Source: Hydrogenophilus thermoluteolus (GTDB lineage Bacteria > Pseudomonadota > Gammaproteobacteria > Burkholderiales > Rhodocyclaceae). Taken from it: a DNA stretch of 64,000 nt. Shown one piece after another: positions 24,890-30,465 of this stretch. Where the stretch lies: the NCBI RefSeq assembly GCF_003574215.1, contig NZ_AP018558.1, positions 2,131,501 to 2,195,500 of the forward strand, read 5' to 3'. How positions within the stretch are numbered: the first letter of the stretch is position 1; each line of letters opens with the position of its first letter. A program made the translations under genes and the position numbers. Below the pieces are notes generated by a model. That model ran no database searches. It saw only the letters and a program-made list of their open reading frames with translations, and had not been told where the DNA came from.

Positions 24890-24918
24890 TTGGGGATCTT
24901 CTCTTACCGTGTTATAGT
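24890..24918 (+). promoter_or_regulatory. Candidate promoter of the RNA helicase gene
   Basis: TTGGGG (24890-24895), 17-base spacer, TATAGT (24913-24918). It would give a leader of about 190 bases. A G/T-rich run with repeated TTGGG lies just upstream (24842-24870). The rest of 24819-25111 contains no supported gene. Confidence 0.5.
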
Positions 24919-24982
24919 GTCGGTTGCATTGCGTCGCAGTCAGTAGATTCTTCTTGGCGCCTGTTGGGCGCGTCACGCTTCT

Positions 24983-25002
24983 GGGACTGTCGCCGCAGTC
25001 CC
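24983..25002 (+). promoter_or_regulatory. Hairpin in the long helicase leader
   Basis: Perfect stem GGGACTG/CAGTCCC with loop TCGCCG, about 110 bases before the start codon. There is no T run, so it is not a terminator. Long structured leaders often control cold-shock helicase genes; that role here is inference. Confidence 0.4.
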
Positions 25003-25111
25003 GTCGTCGGCTCCGCGCGCAAGCGGCAGCACCTGCATTGTACTTGGCTCGTTGCCATCGACGGTTCATGTCCGGATGGATATTTTTTATCTTTCATCGA
25101 AAGGAACGTTC

Positions 25112-26563
25112 ATGGCAACGACACCGTTTTCTCCCGAAACTCCAACGCAAACCGCAACCACCTTCGCCGATCTGGGGCTCCCCCAATCGATCTTGTCCGC
25201 CGTCACCCAATCGGGTTACACCGAACCGACGACGGTGCAGCGCGAGGCGATTCCCGCCGTGCTCGCGGACGAAGATCTGCTCGTTTCGTCGCAGACCGGT
25301 AGCGGCAAGACCGCAGCGTTCGCGCTGCCGCTCTTGGCGCGTCTGGCAAACCCCCGCCCCGATCCCCGGACACGCGGTGCGCGCGTGCTGGTGCTCACCC
25401 CGACCCGCGAACTCGCGCAGCAGGTCGAAAAGGCGTTTCGTACCTACGGAAGCGGGCTTCGCCGCTTGAAGACCGTGACCCTGGTGGGTGGGATGCCTTT
25501 CGGCCCGCAACGTAGAGACCTTGCGGGCTACGTCGATGTGATCGTCGCCACCCCCGGGCGCCTCAAAGATCACCTCAACCAGCGCACGCTCACGCTCGAC
25601 GCGGTGGAGACGCTCGTGCTGGACGAAGCCGACCGCATGCTCGACATGGGGTTCATCGACGACATCCGCGAGATCGTCGCCACCACCCCAGCGAACCGGC
25701 AGACGCTCCTCTTTTCCGCGACGCTCGAAGGGGTCGTGGGACAACTCGCGCGTTCGATCACTCGGAATGCGCGCCGGATCGAGGTGGCGCGCACCCCGGA
25801 AGCGGCGCCGAAGATCGAGGAACGGGTACACTATTTCGACAACGAAGCGCACAAGAACCGGTTGCTCGCGCACCTGCTGAACGACGAAGCACTCCAGCAG
25901 GCGGTGATCTTCACCGCGACCAAACGCGGTGCCGAAGCGCTTGCCGGTCGGCTCCAGGATTCGGGGTTGCGTGCCGCGGCGCTTCATGGCGACATGTCGC
26001 AGCGTGCCCGCAGCCGCGTGGTCGAGCAACTCCGGCGCGGCGCGGTGCAGGTGCTGGTCGCGACCGACGTTGCGGCACGCGGGCTGGACATCGCCGGCAT
26101 TTCGCACGTGATCAATTTCGATCCCCCCAAACAGTTCGAAGACTACGTCCATCGCATCGGTCGCACCGGTCGTGCCGGACGCGAAGGGGTGGCGGTCACG
26201 TTCGTGCACCCCAACGAATCGCGCTTGATCCAGGGGATCAGCCGCTTCGTCGGCCGGACGCTCCCGGAAGTGACCATTGCCGGTCTGGAGCCGAGCATTC
26301 CGCGCCCCGCAGGGGGGCAGCGCCACTCGGCAAACGGGCACGGCCGGAACGAGCGTCGCGGCCCCAGCAAAACGCGCCGCACTGCTGCCCACGCCAAATC
26401 GTACGCCGGGCAGGAACGCGGCGGCTGGGAACGGAGCCGAACCGGAAGCTGGGATAAGCCGGAGGGATCACATCGCCCCCGTCGCGCGTGGGATGCGCCC
26501 GCGTACGACCGCTGGGACGACGATGCGCCGCGTCAACGGCGGACGCTTTCGGTCAAGAAGTGA
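25112..26563 (+). CDS. rhlE: DEAD-box RNA helicase (RhlE-like)
   Basis: Cytoplasmic ATP-dependent RNA helicase, 483 residues, acting in ribosome assembly and RNA turnover. Motifs in order: Q-motif region TFADLGLP with EPTTVQ, Walker A QTGSGKT (61-67), PTRELAQQ, TPGRL, DEAD box as LVLDEADRMLDMGF, SAT, and HRIGRTGRAGREG. The last 100 or so residues are a basic, Arg/Gly/Ser-rich RNA-binding tail, as in RhlE. The ATG at 25112 follows AAAGGAA; an in-frame upstream GTG-like start is rejected. The gene ends before a convergent terminator shared with the nusB side. Could equally be labelled by another DEAD-box subgroup. Confidence 0.93.
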   Translation: MATTPFSPETPTQTATTFADLGLPQSILSAVTQSGYTEPTTVQREAIPAVLADEDLLVSSQTGSGKTAAFALPLLARLANPRPDPRTRGARVLVLTPTRELAQQVEKAFRTYGSGLRRLKTVTLVGGMPFGPQRRDLAGYVDVIVATPGRLKDHLNQRTLTLDAVETLVLDEADRMLDMGFIDDIREIVATTPANRQTLLFSATLEGVVGQLARSITRNARRIEVARTPEAAPKIEERVHYFDNEAHKNRLLAHLLNDEALQQAVIFTATKRGAEALAGRLQDSGLRAAALHGDMSQRARSRVVEQLRRGAVQVLVATDVAARGLDIAGISHVINFDPPKQFEDYVHRIGRTGRAGREGVAVTFVHPNESRLIQGISRFVGRTLPEVTIAGLEPSIPRPAGGQRHSANGHGRNERRGPSKTRRTAAHAKSYAGQERGGWERSRTGSWDKPEGSHRPRRAWDAPAYDRWDDDAPRQRRTLSVKK

Positions 26564-26572
26564 CACAAATGA

Positions 26573-26595
26573 AAGGGAGCGTGCGCTCCCTTGTT
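26573..26595. terminator. Hairpin between convergent rhlE and nusB
   Basis: Perfect 8-bp stem AAGGGAGC/GCTCCCTT with loop GTGC, 10 bases after the helicase stop. T tracts are short on both sides (TTGTT on the plus strand), so it is probably a modest bidirectional terminator. Confidence 0.65.
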
Positions 26596-26611
26596 CACGA
26601 GCGGGCTTTTT

Positions 26612-27076
26612 TCACGAACGGGATGTGAATTCCACCGCGCGCTCGCGTTTGGCAAAGCGGTCGAGCACACCGTTGACGAATTTGTAGCCTTCGTCTGCGC
26701 CGTAGCGTTTCGCCAGCTCGATCGCCTCGTCGATGATCACCCGATGGTTGGTTTCCGGATGGCCGGCAAACTCTGCCGCGGCGATCAACAGGATCGCGTG
26801 CTCGATGGGGTCGAGGTCGGTGATCGCGCGGCGCGAGAAAGGCGCCAGTTTGGCGCGAAACGCATCGGCATGGCGAATTGCGGTGCGGAGCAGCTCCAGC
26901 ATCAGCAGATGGTCGGTGTGGGGAAAATCCGCCTCTTCGGCAAGCTGCTGTTCGATCGCGGCCAGGTCGTGTCCGGTGAGCAGCCACTGGTAGACCCCTT
27001 TGAGCGCGAGCTCGCGCGCAAGCCGCCGCCGCGAGCGCGATTTGTCGAGGGGCGTGGAGCGCTCGGCCGCGCTCAC
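26612..27076 (-). CDS. nusB: Transcription antitermination factor NusB
   Basis: A 154-residue all-helical RNA-binding protein of the rRNA antitermination complex, partner of NusE (S10). Recognised from SRRRLARELALKGVYQWLLTG at the N-terminus and HRVIIDEAIELAKRYGADEGYKFVNGVLD near the C-terminus. The start overlaps the ribH stop (ATGA). The ribH-nusB pairing is conserved across proteobacteria. It is the last gene of the riboflavin operon and faces rhlE across a terminator hairpin. Confidence 0.96.
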   Translation of the reverse strand: MSAAERSTPLDKSRSRRRLARELALKGVYQWLLTGHDLAAIEQQLAEEADFPHTDHLLMLELLRTAIRHADAFRAKLAPFSRRAITDLDPIEHAILLIAAAEFAGHPETNHRVIIDEAIELAKRYGADEGYKFVNGVLDRFAKRERAVEFTSRS

Positions 27077-27561
27077 TGCGCACCTCCTTGCCGGGCCAAC
27101 GCGCGCAGGTGGTTCGCCATCTCCACCGCCACTTGCGCACAGTCACGCCCTTTGCCGTGCATGCGCACTTCGGCCTCTTCGTCGGTGTTGGTGGTGAGCA
27201 CCCCGTTGGCGATCGGGACACCGGTCTCGAGCTGTACGCGGGTGATCCCAGCCGCCATCTCGTTCGCGACGATCTCGAAATGGTAGGTCTCTCCCCGAAT
27301 CACCGCACCCAGCGCAATGAGCGCGTCGAAGCGGTCAGAACGCGCCATCTTTTGGAGGATGAGCGGCAGTTCGAGCGCGCCGGGGACGGTGACGATCGCG
27401 ACCGCATCGGGGGAGACGCCCAAACGGCGCAATTCCGCGACGCACGCCGAAAGCAGGCCATCGCCCACTTCCTGGTTGAAGCGCGCGAGCGCAATGCCAA
27501 CGCGCACACCGCGGCCGTCGAGGTTCGGTTCGTATTCGTAAATGTCGTCGTATCGTGCCAT
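27073..27561 (-). CDS. ribH: 6,7-dimethyl-8-ribityllumazine synthase
   Basis: Condenses 5-amino-6-ribitylaminouracil with 3,4-dihydroxy-2-butanone-4-phosphate, the penultimate riboflavin step; 162 residues, usually assembled as pentamers or a 60-mer. Characteristic segments: GIALARFNQEVGDGLLSACVAELRRLG, VPGALELPLILQKMA, ALGAVIRGETYHFEIVANEMAAGITRVQ and PIANGVLTTNTDEEA (histidine and arginine of the active site lie in the third and last parts). It follows the DUF2283 gene by 18 bases and overlaps nusB by 4. Confidence 0.96.
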   Translation of the reverse strand: MARYDDIYEYEPNLDGRGVRVGIALARFNQEVGDGLLSACVAELRRLGVSPDAVAIVTVPGALELPLILQKMARSDRFDALIALGAVIRGETYHFEIVANEMAAGITRVQLETGVPIANGVLTTNTDEEAEVRMHGKGRDCAQVAVEMANHLRALARQGGAQ

Positions 27562-27579
27562 GAGTCGATCCTAAAAACG

Positions 27580-27795
27580 TCACAAAACAGCGGGCGACGG
27601 TGCCGCCACCGCAAATTCCATACAATTGGGGGCGTGCGTCCGCTGACTGGCATCCAAGATCTCGATACTGACTACGTTGCCTTCCGCATCGAAATCGAGG
27701 ATCACACCCGGTCGGATCTCTTCCGAAGATTCGATCGTGCCTTCGCGCAACGTCAAATGGAGGGTATCGGTTTCCCGATCATAGACCGCCTTCAT
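27580..27795 (-). CDS. DUF2283 small protein
   Basis: A 71-residue protein whose N-terminal 50 residues match the DUF2283 family (MKAVYDRETDTLHLTL, then a hydrophobic strand VILDFDAEGNVVSIEIL). It is likely a small beta-sheet cytoplasmic protein; function unknown. The ATG at 27795 was chosen since GAGGGG is 9 bases before it; ATG 27804 would sit directly on that site. The start lies inside the end of the DUF4258 gene (about 17 bases of overlap), so the two are translationally coupled. DUF2283 and DUF4258 genes are commonly paired in bacterial genomes and are suspected toxin-antitoxin-like modules, not proven. Confidence 0.85.
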   Translation of the reverse strand: MKAVYDRETDTLHLTLREGTIESSEEIRPGVILDFDAEGNVVSIEILDASQRTHAPNCMEFAVAAPSPAVL

Positions 27796-28063
27796 GCTCG
27801 CCATCCCCTCGCTGCAGATATTTTTCCATTTTACTGGTTCGATAGACCGTAACGACCACTGGCGGTTCGTGCCCACTTTCGACCACGACGCGCACCAGGT
27901 ACGTCTTTGCCGCGAAAACGATCCTTTTTTGGTAAATCGATCGGCCGCCTGCACCCGCAACGACCGACTCGGGCGCTTCTATCGTCGAAGCGATCCGTTC
28001 GAGCGTGATTCCCCGACGCGCCGCTTCGAAGCGCGCATGATCGGTCATGCGAAACGGTGTCAT
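27779..28063 (-). CDS. DUF4258 small protein, paired with DUF2283
   Basis: A 94-residue protein of the DUF4258 family, recognised from MTDHARFEAARRGITLERI (helix), SIYQKRIVFAAKTYLVRVVVE and the end VVTVYRTSKMEKYL. The fold is likely related to small RelE/BrnT-type nucleases, but catalytic activity cannot be read off. The ATG at 28063 overlaps the ribBA stop (ATGA), so the pair is inserted in a coupled riboflavin operon between ribBA and ribH. Base composition is slightly lower in GC than its neighbours, which would fit acquisition. Function unknown. Confidence 0.82.
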   Translation of the reverse strand: MTPFRMTDHARFEAARRGITLERIASTIEAPESVVAGAGGRSIYQKRIVFAAKTYLVRVVVESGHEPPVVVTVYRTSKMEKYLQRGDGEHEGGL

Positions 28064-29166
28064 CCCTCTTCTTCGAAACCCACCACCTCCAGCCCGAAAC
28101 CGGTCAGGTTCGGGAAACGCATCGGGTGCGACATGAGGCGCATCTTGCCGACCCCCAGCGAACGGAGGATCTGCGCCCCGACGCCGAGGAAACGGGGGTC
28201 CCAGGCGCGGCGGCGCACCCGCTGTTCGGTGAAGTTTTCCAAGAGCTCTTCGCCGCTCTGCGCGCGGTAGAGCATCACCGCGACACCAGCAGGGTGCAGG
28301 GCGATCCGCTCGAGCGCTTGGGGCAGCGTCACGCTGTGCCCGGCGTAGCCCGGGTCGAGAAAGTCGAGGATCGAAACCGGTTCATGCACCCGCACGAGCG
28401 TCTCTTGGTCGGCGGTGATCGGCCCTTTCCATGCGGCGAAGTGCACGTCGCCGGTGGTGGTGTCGCGAAACGCGGTGAGGGTGAGTGCCCCCCACGGGGT
28501 CGCGATCGCCTTTTCCGCCATCCGTTCGACCAGCGTTTCGGTGCGCAGCCGGTATTCGATGAGGTCGCGGATCGCGCCGATCTTGAGCCCGTGTTGCGCT
28601 GCGAACCGCTTGAGCTGCGGCAGGCGCGCCATCGTGCCGTCTTCGTCGAGGATTTCGCAGATCACCGCTGCCGGTTCGAACCCGGCAAGCGCCGCGAGGT
28701 CGCAACCGGCTTCGGTGTGACCGGCGCGAATGAGCACCCCCCCTTTGCGCGCCATCAGTGGAAAGACGTGGCCCGGCTGCACCAGGTCGGAAGGTTTCGC
28801 GTTGCGCGCTACCGCGGTGCGGATGGTATGGGCGCGGTCGTACGCCGAAATGCCGGTGGTCACCCCCTGCGCCGCTTCGATCGAGACGGTAAAGGCCGTG
28901 CCATAGGGGGTGCCGTTTGCTTCGGCCATGAGCCGCAACCCCAACTGCGCACACCGCTCCGGCGTGAGCGTGAGGCAGATCAACCCACGACCGTACTTCG
29001 CCATGAAGTTGATCGCTTCCGGGGTGACACATTCGGCGGCCATCACCAGGTCGCCTTCGTTTTCGCGGTCCTCGTCGTCGACCAGGATCACCATCCGGCC
29101 CGCTTGGAGCTCGGCGATGATCTCGGGCACCGACGCGAGCGCGACCGTTTCGCCGACGTCGTTCAT
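28060..29166 (-). CDS. ribBA: 3,4-dihydroxy-2-butanone-4-phosphate synthase with degenerate GTP cyclohydrolase II domain
   Basis: A 368-residue riboflavin enzyme. The N-terminal half (about 1-205) is a complete RibB: DDEDRENEGDLVMAAE, YGRGLICLTLT, TAFTVSIEAAQGVTTGISAYDRAHTI and RAGHTEAGCDLA. The C-terminal half has the RibA fold but not the zinc-binding cysteine cluster (no GDxxxSLRCDCG), so GTP cyclohydrolase activity is probably absent, as in many betaproteobacterial RibBA proteins; a separate ribA would be needed elsewhere. The start overlaps the ribE stop and the end overlaps the DUF4258 start, both as ATGA. Confidence 0.93.
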   Translation of the reverse strand: MNDVGETVALASVPEIIAELQAGRMVILVDDEDRENEGDLVMAAECVTPEAINFMAKYGRGLICLTLTPERCAQLGLRLMAEANGTPYGTAFTVSIEAAQGVTTGISAYDRAHTIRTAVARNAKPSDLVQPGHVFPLMARKGGVLIRAGHTEAGCDLAALAGFEPAAVICEILDEDGTMARLPQLKRFAAQHGLKIGAIRDLIEYRLRTETLVERMAEKAIATPWGALTLTAFRDTTTGDVHFAAWKGPITADQETLVRVHEPVSILDFLDPGYAGHSVTLPQALERIALHPAGVAVMLYRAQSGEELLENFTEQRVRRRAWDPRFLGVGAQILRSLGVGKMRLMSHPMRFPNLTGFGLEVVGFEEEG

Positions 29167-29843
29167 GGACCATCACCTCCCAGCACATCCGTTTCAGGCA
29201 GCGATTCGGGCGTCTGCGCAAAATGGCGGGCGTAGGCAAGGAGCCGTTCGCCGTAACGCGCGATGGGGTCGACTTCGAGGTTGACGCGCGTCCCAGCGGT
29301 CAGGCGGTCGAAATTGGTCATCGCGACCGTGTGCGGAATGAGGTTCACCGTAAAGAGGCAACTGCCGTCGGCACGATCTTCGACCTCGTTCACGGTGAGG
29401 CTGACGCCGTCGATCGCGATCGACCCTTTGCGGGCGACGAACGGCGCCACTTGCGGTGGCGCGCGAAACTGCACGCGCGTACTTTCGCCGACTGGGGTCA
29501 CTGCGACCACCTCACCCACCGCGTCGACATGGCCCGTGACCCAGTGGCCGCCCAAAGGATCGCCGACTTTGAGCGCTTTTTCGAGATTGACGCGGGACCC
29601 GACCTCGTTGAGCCCGGTGGTGCACGAGAGCGTTTCGCCGGAGACGTCGTACTCCAGGCACGGATTGCCCGCAACCATGCGCCGCCCGACCACGGTGAGG
29701 CAGACGCCGCTATGGGCGACGCTGTCACCGATCCGCACGTCGGAGAAATCGAGCGAGCCCACATCGACGGCGATCCGCACCCCATCGGCAAGCGGCGTCA
29801 CCGCAGCAATGCGTCCCACGCCGATCACGATTCCCGTAAACAT
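29163..29843 (-). CDS. ribE: Riboflavin synthase alpha subunit
   Basis: Dismutates two dimethyl-ribityllumazine molecules to riboflavin; 226 residues with two similar lumazine-binding barrels. The start is MFTGIVIGVGRI; barrel one has SVAHSGVCLTVV, GHWVTGHVDAVG links to barrel two with IAIDGVSLTVNEV and NLIPHT. AAGGA precedes the ATG at 29843; an upstream frame extension is not needed. It is the first gene of ribE-ribBA-DUF4258-DUF2283-ribH-nusB. The 127-base region upstream is too short for, and does not show, an FMN riboswitch; a minus-strand TACAAT (29877-29872) is a possible -10. Confidence 0.95.
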   Translation of the reverse strand: MFTGIVIGVGRIAAVTPLADGVRIAVDVGSLDFSDVRIGDSVAHSGVCLTVVGRRMVAGNPCLEYDVSGETLSCTTGLNEVGSRVNLEKALKVGDPLGGHWVTGHVDAVGEVVAVTPVGESTRVQFRAPPQVAPFVARKGSIAIDGVSLTVNEVEDRADGSCLFTVNLIPHTVAMTNFDRLTAGTRVNLEVDPIARYGERLLAYARHFAQTPESLPETDVLGGDGP

Positions 29844-29970
29844 CCTGGTCTTCCTTTGCGTCCCGGATCGGATTGTAACAAGGAGTCCGCGTAAAAACCG
29901 CGCCGCACGGCAAAGCCAGGTAGAATCGGCATCTGTCTGCGCAACTGCGAACCAACGAAAGGAGCAAACG

Positions 29971-30402
29971 ATGGCGAAACGCATTCCCAATCCCGACCCG
30001 AACGGGCTCTTCCGCGAAGAGACGATCTCCGACCCGAAAGTGGGGGCGATCCGGCGCATGATTCCGGTGACCGCCGATGGGCTGCCCGATCCCGACCGCG
30101 ACGAGAAGTTCATCGGCGAACTCACCGTGATGACGCCGATGGGGGCGTTACCGCTCACCTTCGAAATCCCGGCGAAAAGCCTCTCGGACGCGGTCGCAGG
30201 GTTTGCCGACGCCGCGGAAAAGCAGCTCGAGCGGATGCAGGACGAGTTGCGCCGCCTTGAACTCGAACAGTCGTCGCTGTTGGCGAAGCAAGCGCTCGTC
30301 GGCGGCGGACTGGGAGGACAGGGCGGCCCCGGAGGTGCCGGCGGCCCAGGCGGTTTGGGGGGCGGTCGCGCTGGCGGCGGCAGCGGCCTCATCCTTCCGT
30401 GA
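29971..30402 (+). CDS. Uncharacterised cytoplasmic protein with glycine-rich tail
   Basis: A 143-residue protein, no export signal or membrane helix. The first 75 residues contain a compact region (DPKVGAIRRMIPVTADGLPD, KFIGELTVMTPMGALPLTFEI). A helical segment about 76-105 is rich in Glu/Leu, likely coiled coil (AAEKQLERMQDELRRLELEQ). The last 35 residues are almost all Gly with Gln/Pro/Ala/Leu. The function is unknown. GAAAGGAG precedes the start. It is divergent from ribE and is followed by a strong terminator overlapping tamB, so it is a monocistronic unit; a possible -10 TAGAAT lies at 29921-29926. Confidence 0.8.
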   Translation: MAKRIPNPDPNGLFREETISDPKVGAIRRMIPVTADGLPDPDRDEKFIGELTVMTPMGALPLTFEIPAKSLSDAVAGFADAAEKQLERMQDELRRLELEQSSLLAKQALVGGGLGGQGGPGGAGGPGGLGGGRAGGGSGLILP

Positions 30403-30442
30403 GTGCGGCGCTTGGAGAAAACGCCGTCGTGCGAACGGTAAC

Positions 30443-30465
30443 GCGGCGCGCTCAGCGCCGCTTTT
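30443..30465 (+). terminator. Terminator of the Gly-tail gene, overlapping the tamB 3' end
   Basis: Perfect 7-bp GC stem GCGGCGC/GCGCCGC (30443-30449 and 30455-30461), then TTTT. The 5-base loop GCTCA contains the complement of the tamB stop codon (30452-30454). Confidence 0.8.

Noticed and set aside
29844..29970. FMN riboswitch before ribE
   Set aside because: The intergenic region is 127 bases, shared with a divergent gene, and shows no multi-stem RFN-like conserved blocks.
30300..30402. RTX-type repeats that could mark a type I secretion substrate
   Set aside because: The glycine run lacks the aspartate and hydrophobic spacing of GGxGxDxUx, and the protein is not next to the exporter.
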